Notes: generated from the sequence alone by a model not told the origin. 64,000 nt of DNA from an uncultured Bacteroidales bacterium (GCA_902777835.1 CACYVC010000024.1:1-64000); one strand, 5' to 3'. Positions 16,984-26,330 are shown, counted from the stretch's first letter. Translations and numbers: made by a program.

Positions 16984-17517
16984 TTATTTTACTTTGAGGG
17001 CATCGAAGAAGTGCCACATCACGATTGCTGCTGAGCAGGCAATGTTTAGCGAGTGCTTGGTGCCGTGCTGGGGAATTTCAATGCAGCAGTCGCAGGCATC
17101 GACCACTGCCTGGTTCACCCCCTTCACCTCGTTGCCAAAGACGAGGGCATATTTCTCGCTTGGCACAACAGGAAAACTCTCAAGGCTGATGCTGCCATGC
17201 ACCTGCTCGATGGCACAAATCTTATATCCCTGCTCTCGCAGTTGCTCCACAGCTTCGAGGGCGGTTTTGTGATAGGTCCACTCCACGGAATCCTCTGCAC
17301 CGAGGGCCGTCTTGTGAATCTCGTGGCTTGGCGGCTTGCCAGTGATGCCGCACAGGGCAATCTGCTTGATGACAAACGCGTCAGCAGTGCGGAACACACT
17401 GCCCACGTTCATCTCGCTGCGCACATCATCAAGCACCACAGCAACTGGTATTTTTTCTACTTGCTTAAACTCCTCGGTGCTGATGCGATGGAGGTCAAGC
17501 ATTGATTTCTTTTGCAT
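16984..17517 (-). CDS. TrmH/SpoU-family RNA methyltransferase
   Basis: This 177-residue protein is a SPOUT 2'-O-methyltransferase. All three family motifs are present: motif 1 in RSEMNVGSVFRTADAF (N..G..R.A), motif 2 in YALVFGNEVKGVNQ, and motif 3 in IPQHGTKHSLNIACSAAIVM, which forms the trefoil-knot SAM site. It lacks an N-terminal RNA-binding extension, so a tRNA target (TrmL/TrmH-like) is more likely than rRNA, but this is inference. I start at the ATG at 17515-17517 (MQKKSMLDLHRI). An upstream in-frame start would lie inside CTAGA repeats. It is the last gene of the GNAT-pgi-spoU run. Confidence 0.88.
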   Translation of the reverse strand: MQKKSMLDLHRISTEEFKQVEKIPVAVVLDDVRSEMNVGSVFRTADAFVIKQIALCGITGKPPSHEIHKTALGAEDSVEWTYHKTALEAVEQLREQGYKICAIEQVHGSISLESFPVVPSEKYALVFGNEVKGVNQAVVDACDCCIEIPQHGTKHSLNIACSAAIVMWHFFDALKVK

Positions 17518-17535
17518 TGATATTGCAATATTATA

Positions 17536-17584
17536 ACTAGAATTTCTAGAAACTCTAGACAATCTAGAATCTCTAGAAATTCTA
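17536..17584 (-). repeat. CTAGA tandem-word repeat
   Basis: Six or so copies of the TCTAGA/CTAGAATT word are packed in 49 nt between pgi and the SpoU gene, just upstream of the SpoU start. The same module occurs at 24532-24576, 44223-44263, 58203-58246 and 58859-58888. Confidence 0.7.
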
Positions 17585-17601
17585 AATATGATAGACTTTT
17601 T

Positions 17602-18915
17602 TTACAGGCGTTTTGCCAGTTCGGCGCTTTGGGCTTCGTAGCCAGGTTTGTTGAGGAGGGCAAACATGTTTTTCTTGTAGGCCTCCACGCCGGGTTGGTT
17701 GAATGGATTCACGCCTAGCATGTAGCCGCTCATGCCGCAGGCCTTCTCAAAGAAGTAGATGAGCTGGCCCAGGTACTTCTCGGTGAGTGCTGGCAGGGTG
17801 ATGAGCATGCAGGGCACGCCACCATCCACGTGAGCAAGGCGGGTGCCGAGTTCTGCCATCTTGTTCACCTCGTCAACACGCTTGCCAGCGATATAGTTGA
17901 GGCCGTCGAGGTCAGCGTCGTCGGTGGGAATCACCACCTCGTTGCGCTGCTTCTCAACGGTGATAACAGTCTCGAAGATAGTGCGCTCGCCATCCTGAAT
18001 CCACTGTCCCATTGAGTGCAGATCGGTGGTGAAATCGACGCTTGCAGGGAAGATGCCCTTGCCGTCCTTACCCTCGCTCTCGCCATAGAGCTGTTTCCAC
18101 CACTCGGCGAGGAAGTGCAGGTTGGGGTTGTAGTTCACCAGAATCTCAATCTTCTTGCCAGCCTGATACAGAGCATTGCGGGTAGCGGCATAGTTGACCA
18201 TCATGTCGGCAGGTGCCTTCTCCATCTCAACGGCACCAGCAACCAGGGCGTTGATATCAAAACCTGCTATGGCTACTGGCAGCAAGCCCACTGGTGTGAG
18301 AACTGAGAAGCGACCGCCCACATTGTCGGCGATGACGTAGGTCTTGTAACCCTCTTGAGTGGAGAGACTGCGCAGAGCGCCACGTTTAGCGTCGGTGATT
18401 GCCACAATGCGCTTGGCAGCCACGTCCTTGCCCACTTGCTTCTCAAGCATGTTCTTCAAGAGACGGAAAGCAATAGCAGGCTCAGTGGTGGTTCCCGACT
18501 TCGAGATTACCACGATGCCGAACTTTTTGTCTTCAAGAAGCTTCATCAGGTCGTAGAGATAATCCTCGCCAATGTTGTTGCCTGCAAATACCACTTTGGC
18601 GCCCTCGCCCTGCTTGAAAGCGGCGAAGTTGTCGCTCAACGCCTCAATTACGGCTTTTGCACCTAGATAGCTGCCGCCAATGCCGATTACAACTACATAT
18701 TCGCACTCCTGTCGAAGTTGGCGTGCTGTGGCGTTGATGTCGTCGAGTTCGGCAGCGGTTATCTCACTAGGCAAGTGGAGCCATCCCAGGAAGTCGTTGC
18801 CTGCACCGTCGCCCTTCTCAAGAGTCTCGGCAGCAGCAAGCGCTTGAGGTTTCAACACTTCAATATCTTTCTCACTGACGGTTCCAAGAACCGATTTGTT
18901 GCAAATGCTAATCAT
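17602..18915 (-). CDS. pgi: Glucose-6-phosphate isomerase
   Basis: This 437-residue enzyme interconverts glucose 6-phosphate and fructose 6-phosphate in glycolysis and gluconeogenesis. The sugar-isomerase fold motifs are clear: [19 protein letters not shown] (around residues 75-93), the phosphate-binding [15 protein letters not shown] (around 135-149), and the catalytic region [19 protein letters not shown] then [11 protein letters not shown]. Length fits the short bacterial type (about 440-450 residues). It sits between a GNAT-like gene and a SpoU methyltransferase on the same strand, with intergenic spacers made of repeat words on both sides. Confidence 0.97.
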   Translation of the reverse strand: MISICNKSVLGTVSEKDIEVLKPQALAAAETLEKGDGAGNDFLGWLHLPSEITAAELDDINATARQLRQECEYVVVIGIGGSYLGAKAVIEALSDNFAAFKQGEGAKVVFAGNNIGEDYLYDLMKLLEDKKFGIVVISKSGTTTEPAIAFRLLKNMLEKQVGKDVAAKRIVAITDAKRGALRSLSTQEGYKTYVIADNVGGRFSVLTPVGLLPVAIAGFDINALVAGAVEMEKAPADMMVNYAATRNALYQAGKKIEILVNYNPNLHFLAEWWKQLYGESEGKDGKGIFPASVDFTTDLHSMGQWIQDGERTIFETVITVEKQRNEVVIPTDDADLDGLNYIAGKRVDEVNKMAELGTRLAHVDGGVPCMLITLPALTEKYLGQLIYFFEKACGMSGYMLGVNPFNQPGVEAYKKNMFALLNKPGYEAQSAELAKRL

Positions 18916-19038
18916 ATATTATAGTTCTTAGTTTATAGTTCAGAGTTTATAGTTAGTTGAGAGGGGAGAGTTGAGAGTTCATAGTTCACAGTTCATAGTT
19001 CTTAGTCGAGAGTGAAAAGTTTGTGCATTCTGCATTAA
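18916..19038 (-). repeat. GAACTATGAACT tandem-word spacer
   Basis: On the minus strand the spacer between the GNAT-like gene and pgi is built of ~10-nt degenerate words: GAACTATGAACT, GTGAACTATGAACT, AACTATAAACT, AACTCTCAACTC. It begins after TGCAGAATGCAC near the upstream stop. The words are irregular and carry no unique spacers, so this is not a CRISPR. Confidence 0.7.
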
Positions 19039-20172
19039 TTAAATTGGCATCGTATAGGCGCGGCGACGCTTATTGAGCGTGGTGTCGAAGTATTGCCATT
19101 GCCTTTGCACCATCTCGTTGTGTTCGAGTTCGTGACTGCTTTCGGCCCATTTATAGCCTAACTTGAAGAAGCAGGGAAGAAGGTCGGTAAAGAGCAGTGA
19201 GTTCACACCTTTGCTTTGATATTCGGGCTTCACTGCCACAAGCAGCAGATCTACAACATCATTCTTCTTGAATGCTTTAAGCATGTGATACCATCCAAAT
19301 GGGAAGAGGCGGCCACGGTTCTTGATGAGCGCCTTCGACAGAGATGGTATTGCAATGCCCACGCCCACCAGTTCGCGAGTGTCGTTCTTGATGATTAGCG
19401 ACAGGTCTTCGAGTGGCAGATAAGGCAAATACATTTTGATGTAGTGCTCAATCTGTTTCTCGCTTAGTTGTGAGTAGCCGAAAAGGTTCTCAAACGCCTC
19501 GTTGATGAGTTTGAAAATAGCCTGACCATAGTCGGCAACAAGTTGCTTGCGGTTGGTGTATTTGATGTTGTCAACGTTAAAGCGCTTCTTCACGATGTCG
19601 CTGATGCGCTGCAACTTCTCAGGTATCTCATCAGGAACCTTGATGTGGAATTCCACCCAGTCAACGTCCTTTACAAATCCCATGCGCTCCAGCTGCTTGG
19701 GGTAGTATTCGTAGTTGTAGATAGTGGCGTTTGTGCCCACCTCGTCGAAGCCCATCACAAGGCATCCCTCTGGGTCCATATCGGTGAATCCAAGAGGACC
19801 GGTGAGCTCGGTCATGCCTTTTTCCTTGTTCCACTTCTTAACGGCTTCGAAGAGAGCGTCAACCACTTCGTCATCGTCGATGAAATCGACCCATCCAAAG
19901 CGGCCCTCCTTCTTGTCGTGACTCTCGTTGAAGCGGTGGTTTATTATGCCGGCAATGCGCCCCACAGGCTTTCCGTCGCGATAGGCCATGAAATAGACAC
20001 TCTCGCAGAATTCAAATGCCGGGTTTTTATCAGGCATCAGTGTGCCTATCTCATCGCTGATGAGTGCAGGCACATAGCACTTATTGTCACGGTAAAGAAC
20101 ATCAATGGGGTACTTCACATACTTGCTCAGTTCTTTTTTGGTAGGTTCTATTTTTCTAATTTCTACTGACAT
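19039..20172 (-). CDS. GNAT-superfamily acetyltransferase-like protein
   Basis: This 377-residue protein has two GNAT-like halves. The first includes FMAYRDGKPVGRIAGIINHR and a conserved GPLGFTDMDPEGCLVMGFDE block. The second includes LVGVGIAIPSLSKAL, then LLLVAVKPEYQSKGVNSLLF (around residues 315-335), whose VKPEYQSKGV is the acetyl-CoA pyrophosphate loop. This long, two-domain type is widespread in Bacteroidota and its substrate is not established to my knowledge. I start at the ATG at 20170-20172 (MSVEIRKIEPTK), downstream of a -7 element at 20201-20208. An upstream in-frame ATG lies upstream of that promoter and is excluded. Confidence 0.75.
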   Translation of the reverse strand: MSVEIRKIEPTKKELSKYVKYPIDVLYRDNKCYVPALISDEIGTLMPDKNPAFEFCESVYFMAYRDGKPVGRIAGIINHRFNESHDKKEGRFGWVDFIDDDEVVDALFEAVKKWNKEKGMTELTGPLGFTDMDPEGCLVMGFDEVGTNATIYNYEYYPKQLERMGFVKDVDWVEFHIKVPDEIPEKLQRISDIVKKRFNVDNIKYTNRKQLVADYGQAIFKLINEAFENLFGYSQLSEKQIEHYIKMYLPYLPLEDLSLIIKNDTRELVGVGIAIPSLSKALIKNRGRLFPFGWYHMLKAFKKNDVVDLLLVAVKPEYQSKGVNSLLFTDLLPCFFKLGYKWAESSHELEHNEMVQRQWQYFDTTLNKRRRAYTMPI

Positions 20173-20200
20173 AATTCTTTGTGCTTTATTATCGTGACTG

Positions 20201-20208
20201 CAAAGATA
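20201..20208 (-). promoter_or_regulatory. -7 element for the GNAT-pgi-spoU run
   Basis: The minus strand reads TATCTTTG, 28 nt before the GNAT ATG at 20172. Its position supports that start. Confidence 0.55.
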
Positions 20209-20251
20209 CAGTTTTTTCGTCACAAAAAGACTAATATTAAAACATTTTTAC

Positions 20252-20259
20252 TACCTTTG
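20252..20259 (+). promoter_or_regulatory. -7 element for tRNA-Pro
   Basis: TACCTTTG, 43 nt upstream of the mature tRNA 5' end. Confidence 0.5.
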
Positions 20260-20302
20260 CAGCCTGATTAGGGGATTATAGAACATCCTTTATCAAAAAG
20301 TT

Positions 20303-20376
20303 CGGGGTGTAGCACAGTTGGTTAGCGCGCCACGTTCGGGACGTGGAGGTCGGAAGTTCGAGTCCTCTCACCCCGA
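20303..20376 (+). tRNA. tRNA-Pro (anticodon CGG)
   Basis: The cloverleaf folds by hand: acceptor CGGGGTG (20303-20309) pairs with CACCCCG (20369-20375), the anticodon stem is CCACG/CGTGG around loop TTCGGGA, and the T-arm has loop TTCGAGT. Anticodon CGG reads CCG proline codons. The discriminator base is A and CCA is not encoded. It has its own promoter and a long hairpin terminator. Confidence 0.95.
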
Positions 20377-20382
20377 CTTTGA

Positions 20383-20437
20383 AACACGAAAAGCGACAAG
20401 AGATTTGAGTCTTTTGTTGCTTTTTCGTGTTTTTTGA
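20383..20437 (+). terminator. Terminator after tRNA-Pro
   Basis: A long imperfect stem (AACACGAAAAGCGACAAGAG with CTTTTGTTGCTTTTTCGTGT, a few bulges) is followed by a U-rich run. Confidence 0.75.
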
Positions 20438-20490
20438 ATGAATGGAAAGTTTTTTGAGTTCTTATTTGTTGTTATGTCTTGAATTATGCT

Positions 20491-20498
20491 TAATTTTG
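20491..20498 (+). promoter_or_regulatory. -7 element for the TPR operon
   Basis: TAATTTTG with a TTG at 20469-20471 gives a 19-nt spacer. The start codon is 33 nt downstream. Confidence 0.55.
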
Positions 20499-20530
20499 GA
20501 GTTTGAATTATTAATTGAAAAATTATAATC

Positions 20531-22345
20531 ATGAGATATCAAAAAGTCTTTTTAGCATTGCTGCTTTTTTCCATGTGCTTGACGGCGGTCGCCGAAGATT
20601 TTGATGGCATACCTATCAACTCCAAGCAAAACAAGTGGGCATCGAGCAAATATTTTGCAAAGGGAATAGAGGCTATCAGCGACGATGACCTGGAAATGGC
20701 ACTCGACATGTTTGAAAAGGAGGTGAAGCAGCATCCGTCTAATGGATATGCCATCTGCAACCTCGCTCAGTGCCAGTTTATAGCAGCCAGAAATGAGATG
20801 CGTATTGTGATTTACAGTGATAATAGTAGCGAGCAAGATATTGCAATTGCAAAAAAGCGGGGCAATAAAGAGATAAATGACGCATTGCCTTTGTTTGACA
20901 GAGGTCTTACAAAACTGCCTTCAACCGATGGAGAGGCTTTGTGCCAGGCCTATCGCATAAAGGCTTTTATGCTTCGCAACCTCGAAAATGTTGACAGCAC
21001 ACAGGTTGCCGAGTGCTACGAAAAAGCAATAACTGTGCATCCCTGCAACGATGCCTATGAAGGCCACATGGATTTCTTTTTCAACGACACCGAGGTAGTT
21101 GTTGCCGATGCTCAGGCCCTTCGCAAGCTCTATCCCGATGACCCCTCCAACGTGAAGCTGCTGGCTTATATGGCCTATCGAAGCGAAGATTTTAGTCAAT
21201 GCGTAGCGCTATGTGAGGAGTATAACGCTATGATCAAGAGCCAGGAGGAGGATGCCCTTGACAGTCAGGTAGCCTCACTACAACTAATGACTTTGAAAGA
21301 GCTGGGCCGAAATGAGGAAGCCATGGATCTAGCATTAAAATATATCGAGGATTATGAGCTTAATGATGCCGCACAAATCTTTATGATGCTAGCCCAGATA
21401 GAACCAGAACTTGCCGAGATAAAAGTTAAGCAGAGGCTGTTTGCCGAGATTAGTGACAAAATGTTGCTATGGAATACCATGCTTGGTCGCATCATGCAAA
21501 TTAAAAAGGACTACGGCAGTGCCCTTGGCTACTTCAAAACAGTGGAAAAGACCGATCAAGTGGCGTTCATCTACAATGAGATTGCCAAGTGCTACTATAT
21601 GCTAGGCGACACTGAAAATGCAGTGAAATATATCGACGCAGCAACCATCATGAATGAGGGTGAGGAATATCTGTCTCAGCGCGACCACATGCTAGTAAAC
21701 TGCGGTATGGCGAGCAAGTTGATTAGCGAGAAGATGACGGGGGTGGAGCTTACAAATAATATAGACAATACCCAGCTTCTACAGCGATTTATACTTGCCG
21801 ACCTGTTGCTGCAAGAGCGCGATTACGCCCAAGCCGCCACAATTCTTGAGCCACTGCTTGACAAGGATGACGACGCATCGGCCCTTTCGCTCTATGCTAC
21901 AGCTCTTAGAGGTTTGGGGCGTGATGATGAGGCGCAGCGCTGCATGCAGCAAATCACTGAGATTGACCCCATGCCACAGAGTGCTATTCCTAATATTATT
22001 CCTGCTTTATATGCCACAGGACGCAGTGATGAGGCACTGAAGCTTGCCAACTCCCTGGCGTTGCAATGGGAGAATTATCAACTAGATTCTAGTGGCGAGG
22101 AGATTCCCGAATCATGCTATACCATTGCCACTTTGTTTGCTCAGATTGGCGAGATGGACAAGGCGCTGGAATATCTCGAGAAGCATTTCCTGCACGATGA
22201 TATGCCCTATGACTTTGGGCTTATGGAACGTGACTGGCGCCTCGACAATGTACGCGAGCTGCCTCAGTACAAGACTCTTATCGAGAAGTACAAAACAATA
22301 TGGAAAAACAATGCGACCACCATCAAAAATCCAAGTAAGTCATGA
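20531..22345 (+). CDS. Secreted/periplasmic TPR-repeat protein (first paralogue)
   Basis: This 604-residue protein has a signal peptide at residues 1-21 (MRYQKVFLALLLFSMCLTAVA). A solenoid of tetratricopeptide-like helices follows: ALDMFEKEVKQHPSNGYAIC near 57-76, CYEKAITVHPCNDAYEGHMD near 160, ALGYFKTVEKTDQVAFIYNE near 328, and a final EMDKALEYLEKHFLHDD near 545. The first TPR block and the last one closely match those of the next gene, so the two are paralogues from a duplication. The start of the next gene overlaps this stop (ATGA), which implies coupled translation. The protein probably scaffolds a complex at the inner or outer membrane; the partner is unknown. Confidence 0.8.
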   Translation: MRYQKVFLALLLFSMCLTAVAEDFDGIPINSKQNKWASSKYFAKGIEAISDDDLEMALDMFEKEVKQHPSNGYAICNLAQCQFIAARNEMRIVIYSDNSSEQDIAIAKKRGNKEINDALPLFDRGLTKLPSTDGEALCQAYRIKAFMLRNLENVDSTQVAECYEKAITVHPCNDAYEGHMDFFFNDTEVVVADAQALRKLYPDDPSNVKLLAYMAYRSEDFSQCVALCEEYNAMIKSQEEDALDSQVASLQLMTLKELGRNEEAMDLALKYIEDYELNDAAQIFMMLAQIEPELAEIKVKQRLFAEISDKMLLWNTMLGRIMQIKKDYGSALGYFKTVEKTDQVAFIYNEIAKCYYMLGDTENAVKYIDAATIMNEGEEYLSQRDHMLVNCGMASKLISEKMTGVELTNNIDNTQLLQRFILADLLLQERDYAQAATILEPLLDKDDDASALSLYATALRGLGRDDEAQRCMQQITEIDPMPQSAIPNIIPALYATGRSDEALKLANSLALQWENYQLDSSGEEIPESCYTIATLFAQIGEMDKALEYLEKHFLHDDMPYDFGLMERDWRLDNVRELPQYKTLIEKYKTIWKNNATTIKNPSKS

Positions 22346-24243
22346 AATATTTCACCACACATAGCATCGTCATCATTGTTGCAATTATTATTGCCAGCGC
22401 TATGGGAATAGCAGCCCAGTCGCTGGCTAGTGGATATGATGACAGTACCGAATACTTCGACAGCAAGAAGCACAACAAATGGCATAACAGTCCAAACTTC
22501 AAAAAGGGCCTTGCTATACTCAATGACGTCGATGAAACTGAGGACATAGATTATGAAGGAGCCATCGCATTACTTGAGAATGAGATAAAGCAGCATCCTG
22601 GTAATGGATATGCTGTGTGCAGTGCTGCCATGGCACGTATGAATGAGGAGAACATGGAACTGAACATGTTTATCATAGAACTGTTATATGGTAATAACGG
22701 ATTGAGCGAGGAAGAAGCCGAGAATCTCTTACATAAACGCATTGAGAAATCAAAGGAAGTAGCGCATGAAGTGATTGAGATGCTCGAAAAGGGCATAGCG
22801 TTGATTCCAGCAGCCGACAAGGAGAACCGCTGCAAGGCCTATATCGCCTGTGGCGACCTGCAAAAAGAGGTCTTTGAAGACGACGAAAAAACGTTTGCCG
22901 CCTATGAGCAAGCTGCAGCTATTTTGCCTTGCCATAAGAGCTACGACAAGCTAATGAGGTACTACCTTGGCCAAGGCGACAATGACAAGGCCATATTCTA
23001 CGCCTCAAAACTTGGCAGCATGATTGACGACGACAACCAGGCATTATGCTCACTGGCACAAATGTATATCGACAATAAAGATTACGATAAGGCCGAGGCG
23101 CTCATCAACAAGGCTATCGCCAATTACGACGGCGACAAGGATGCCCATCAGCTGCTCATCAGTGTCATGATGGAAAAAGGTAAATATCAAGAAGCCCTTG
23201 ACCAGACTATTGATCATCTTTCAGGTAATGAACTTTTAGAGAATTTGAGTGCTCTCTACGATGTTAATGACGACTGCAAATCTATGGTAATCAATAGGCT
23301 GCATCAGTTGGAGGCTCAGGCTGACATGAGAAGTAGCGATGATAAGCAAGAAAAAACAGAGTGGAGATATTTTGAGGGAACGTTGCATTATTTTGACAAG
23401 GATTACCGTAGCGCCCTCACTTGTTTTGACAAGTTGGTGGAGAGTAAGCCGACGCCCTCTCTGCTCTCGTTGAAGGCCAACTGCCACTATATGCTTGGTG
23501 ATGCTCCTAAGGCCATTAAAATCCTTGATTATGCTTTGAGAATGCCAGAGAAGTTAGAGGAAAATAACCAACAACAGCTCATGAGCGATAAAATCAGGTA
23601 TGAAATGTTGTGTGGCATGACCGATGAGCATATTTATGACTCTGAAGTCTATTGCAAAGCTTTTACCGATGAGTTAGATATAGGATATGAGGGCATGGCG
23701 CGAGGTTATTTCAACAAGGGCCAGTATGCCCGTGCCCTTGAGGCGTGTGACGAGTGGGCCGAGAAATCTATTGATGCCATAGAACCTAGATATGTTCGTG
23801 CCTATGTTCTCATGCTGTGGGGAAAAACTGATCAAGCCCGCGAGGAGATGCAAGATATTATCAATGACGAGAATTGCTCTGCCGAGAGAAAAATGTTTGC
23901 ACTCTTATATATGGGTGAGACAGAGAAATCAAGAGCTATGCTCGATGAAATGGCACAAAACAGTAAGCTTGTAGCAGCTGCTACTGAGCCTGACGAGTCA
24001 CTCATTCAGTTGGAGACGATGTCGTTCTATAACCTTGCTTGTGCTTATTCACAGCACGGCGACATCGACCGCGCACTCCACTTCCTAGAGCGCCATTATG
24101 CTGAAGATGACGGAGCCACCGACTTCGACTATGCCATCCTCGACGATGAGCTCAACAATGCCCGTAAGGACCCAAGATTTATTGAAATCGTAAACCGCTA
24201 CAAGCAGCAATGGCTTAATGGCAAGTTAAATCAGAAGAAATAA
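22342..24243 (+). CDS. Secreted/periplasmic TPR-repeat protein (second paralogue)
   Basis: This 633-residue protein starts with a membrane-spanning segment or signal at residues 7-28 (IVIIVAIIIASAMGIAAQSLA). It has the same plan as the upstream protein: the KHNKWHNSPNFKKGL leader, then AIALLENEIKQHPGNGYAVC, internal TPR units (DYDKAEALINKAIANYDGDK), and the C-terminal block DIDRALHFLERHYAEDDGAT. Sequence identity with the first paralogue is highest at both ends and low in the middle. It overlaps the gene before by 4 nt and the next gene by 1 nt (TAATG), so the three form one translationally coupled operon. Confidence 0.8.
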   Translation: MKYFTTHSIVIIVAIIIASAMGIAAQSLASGYDDSTEYFDSKKHNKWHNSPNFKKGLAILNDVDETEDIDYEGAIALLENEIKQHPGNGYAVCSAAMARMNEENMELNMFIIELLYGNNGLSEEEAENLLHKRIEKSKEVAHEVIEMLEKGIALIPAADKENRCKAYIACGDLQKEVFEDDEKTFAAYEQAAAILPCHKSYDKLMRYYLGQGDNDKAIFYASKLGSMIDDDNQALCSLAQMYIDNKDYDKAEALINKAIANYDGDKDAHQLLISVMMEKGKYQEALDQTIDHLSGNELLENLSALYDVNDDCKSMVINRLHQLEAQADMRSSDDKQEKTEWRYFEGTLHYFDKDYRSALTCFDKLVESKPTPSLLSLKANCHYMLGDAPKAIKILDYALRMPEKLEENNQQQLMSDKIRYEMLCGMTDEHIYDSEVYCKAFTDELDIGYEGMARGYFNKGQYARALEACDEWAEKSIDAIEPRYVRAYVLMLWGKTDQAREEMQDIINDENCSAERKMFALLYMGETEKSRAMLDEMAQNSKLVAAATEPDESLIQLETMSFYNLACAYSQHGDIDRALHFLERHYAEDDGATDFDYAILDDELNNARKDPRFIEIVNRYKQQWLNGKLNQKK

Positions 24244-24518
24244 TGGAGAACAAAGAACACACCCCAGGATGGATAAAGCTCTTGATAGGGCTGTCGGCGC
24301 TGCCGTTGCTATGGTGGCCAGTATCGCTGCTGCACGACACAGGCTTCGTGTTTGACAGCACCGTGCGCATGCTCATGATGATATTCCCGTTCTATGCGCT
24401 CCTCTCGCTGGGTTTTGCTTGGCACTGCCGCAACGAGCGCCGCGAGGTGATGTGGGTGCTCCTGGTGCTGCTGTGGCTCAGCTACGGAGCAATTTACACC
24501 CTGGCAAGTATTAAGTAG
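24243..24518 (+). CDS. Small integral membrane protein
   Basis: This 91-residue protein has three predicted membrane helices: WIKLLIGLSALPLLWWPVSL (11-30), MLMMIFPFYALLSLGFAWHC (around 42-61) and VMWVLLVLLWLSYGAIYTLA (around 69-88). The ATG shares its A with the last base of the upstream TAA, so it is coupled to the TPR gene. It may anchor or partner the TPR proteins. No family is recognised. The stop TAG is followed at once by the TAAGTGTTAAG repeat module. Confidence 0.7.
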   Translation: MENKEHTPGWIKLLIGLSALPLLWWPVSLLHDTGFVFDSTVRMLMMIFPFYALLSLGFAWHCRNERREVMWVLLVLLWLSYGAIYTLASIK

Positions 24519-24612
24519 TAAGTGTTAAGCCGCTAGATAATCTAGAAGTTCTAGAATTTCTAGAAGATCTAGAAAAGTAAAAACTCAAAACCGACAACTA
24601 AAAAACTAAAAC
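24519..24612 (+). repeat. Composite intergenic repeat (stop-word, CTAGA and CAACTAAAAA modules)
   Basis: In the direction of transcription the order is TAAGTGTTAAG (24519-24529), then about seven CTAGA words (24532-24576), then CCGACAACTAAAAAACTAAA (24591-24610) ending 5 nt before the next ATG. The palindrome module seen at 44265 and 58834 is missing here. Confidence 0.7.
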
Positions 24613-24614
24613 AT

Positions 24615-26330
24615 ATGATCAACGATTTAAAGATTTTTTGCAAGAACACACAAGAGTATATCGACATTGACGGTGGCGACACCTTGCAGCAGATATACGA
24701 GACTATCGAGAAGCGCATACCGTTCAGGCCCATCTGCGCTATGGTAAATAACAAGGTTGAAGCGCTCAATTATCCTGTCTTTGCTCCAAAGATGGTGGAG
24801 TTTGTGGAGCCTCTAGCCCCACAGGGTATCAGGGTGTATATTCACTCGTTGTGCATGGTGCTTTATAAGGCAATCGAGGACCTGTTTCCTGGCAAGCGCC
24901 TGCGCATTGAGCACAGCATCTCAGGTGGTTTTTATTGCAAAATCAAGCACGAAGAGGATTTGCTCACCCCCGAGAATATAGAGCGTATCAAAGCCCGCAT
25001 GCAGGAGATTGTGGATCAAGATATCAAGTTTGTGCGCCGCGAGCGACTCACTACCGACGTGGTGGAGATGTTCCGCAAACAGGGTCTTAACGACAAGGTG
25101 CGTCTGCTTGAGTCGAGCAACGATCTCTACACAGTATTCTATAAACTCGACAATATCATCGACAGCTATTACGAGCCCCTGGCCCCCTCAACTGGCCATC
25201 TCAAGGCGTTCAACCTGGAGCCTTATAAGGATGGAATGTTGCTGCTAGGCCCTGATCCTAACGATGAGACCAAGCCACGAAAGTCTTATCCCATGGAGAA
25301 GATGTTCAAGGCATTTACCGATTATGTGAAGTTTAACGACATCGTGGGTCTCGACGACGTGGGCACACTCAACAAAGGCATTGAGAAGGGGTATGCTCCC
25401 GAAATCATCAACGTTGCCGAGGCTCTGCACGACAAGATGTTTTCTCGCATCGCCGACGATATTACAGAGCGATACCACAATGGTGGTGCCAAGGTGGTGC
25501 TAATCGCTGGACCATCGTCGAGCGGCAAGACCACTTCAAGCAAGCGACTGGCCATTCAGCTGCTCACCAACTATATCGTGCCAAAGGTTATCTCGCTCGA
25601 TAATTACTTTGTGGATCGCGCACACACACCACTTGATGAGAAAGGCGACTACGACTACGAGTCGCTCTATGCACTCGACCTGGAGCTGTTTAACAAAGAC
25701 CTAAAGGCGCTGATCAATGGCGAAGAGGTGAAGATGCCTACCTATAACTTCCAGACAGGTGCTCGAGAATACCGTGGCGACACTTTGCAACTCAAGGAGA
25801 ATAACATCCTGCTTATGGAAGGCATCCACGGACTGAACCCAGAGCTCACTAAGGAGATACCCGAGGAGATGAAATATCGCGTGTATGTGAGTGCTCTCAC
25901 CACTCTGAGCATTGACGACCATAACTGGGTATCGACAAGCGATAACCGACTGCTGCGCCGCATCGTGCGCGACTATAAGTATCGTGGCGTAGATGCTAGG
26001 GCGAGCATCTCGCGATGGCCCAGCGTGCGCCGTGGTGAGGAGAAATGGATATTCCCCTATCAAGAGAATGCCGACGCCATGCTCAACTCGTCGCTACTCT
26101 TTGAGCTTGCGGTAATCAAGAATCAGGCCGAATTTATCCTCAGGCAAGTGCCTAACAACGTGCCCGAGTATGCTGTCGCCAATCGTCTGCTGCAGTTCTT
26201 GCGTTACTTCAAGTCGATTGACGATGCTCCAGTTGCTATTCCAAGCACCGTTCCTGGTAGCAGCACCACACTCATTCCAGGCACCAGCCTAATCCGCGAA
26301 TTCCTAGGCGGAAGCAGCTTTCGAGACTAA
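24615..26330 (+). CDS. Nucleoside (uridine) kinase with threonyl-tRNA-synthetase-like N-terminus
   Basis: This 571-residue protein has an N-terminal TGS-like segment (IFCKNTQEYIDIDGGDTLQQ) and a ThrRS second-domain-like part (KRLRIEHSISGGFYCKI, around 95-111). A C-terminal uridine/phosphoribulokinase domain follows, with the P-loop AGPSSSGKTTSSKRL at about residues 296-310, the substrate region ISLDNYFVDRAHTPLDEKG, and YRVYVSALTTLSIDDHNW. It probably phosphorylates uridine or cytidine for pyrimidine salvage. This fused arrangement is common in Bacteroidales and Clostridia. The N-terminal part is not known to aminoacylate. The gene is separated from the TPR operon only by the repeat spacer. 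Confidence 0.88.
   Translation: MINDLKIFCKNTQEYIDIDGGDTLQQIYETIEKRIPFRPICAMVNNKVEALNYPVFAPKMVEFVEPLAPQGIRVYIHSLCMVLYKAIEDLFPGKRLRIEHSISGGFYCKIKHEEDLLTPENIERIKARMQEIVDQDIKFVRRERLTTDVVEMFRKQGLNDKVRLLESSNDLYTVFYKLDNIIDSYYEPLAPSTGHLKAFNLEPYKDGMLLLGPDPNDETKPRKSYPMEKMFKAFTDYVKFNDIVGLDDVGTLNKGIEKGYAPEIINVAEALHDKMFSRIADDITERYHNGGAKVVLIAGPSSSGKTTSSKRLAIQLLTNYIVPKVISLDNYFVDRAHTPLDEKGDYDYESLYALDLELFNKDLKALINGEEVKMPTYNFQTGAREYRGDTLQLKENNILLMEGIHGLNPELTKEIPEEMKYRVYVSALTTLSIDDHNWVSTSDNRLLRRIVRDYKYRGVDARASISRWPSVRRGEEKWIFPYQENADAMLNSSLLFELAVIKNQAEFILRQVPNNVPEYAVANRLLQFLRYFKSIDDAPVAIPSTVPGSSTTLIPGTSLIREFLGGSSFRD

Noticed and set aside
18916-19038. A possible CRISPR array
   Set aside because: The repeated words are short (~10 nt), degenerate and have no unique spacers between them.
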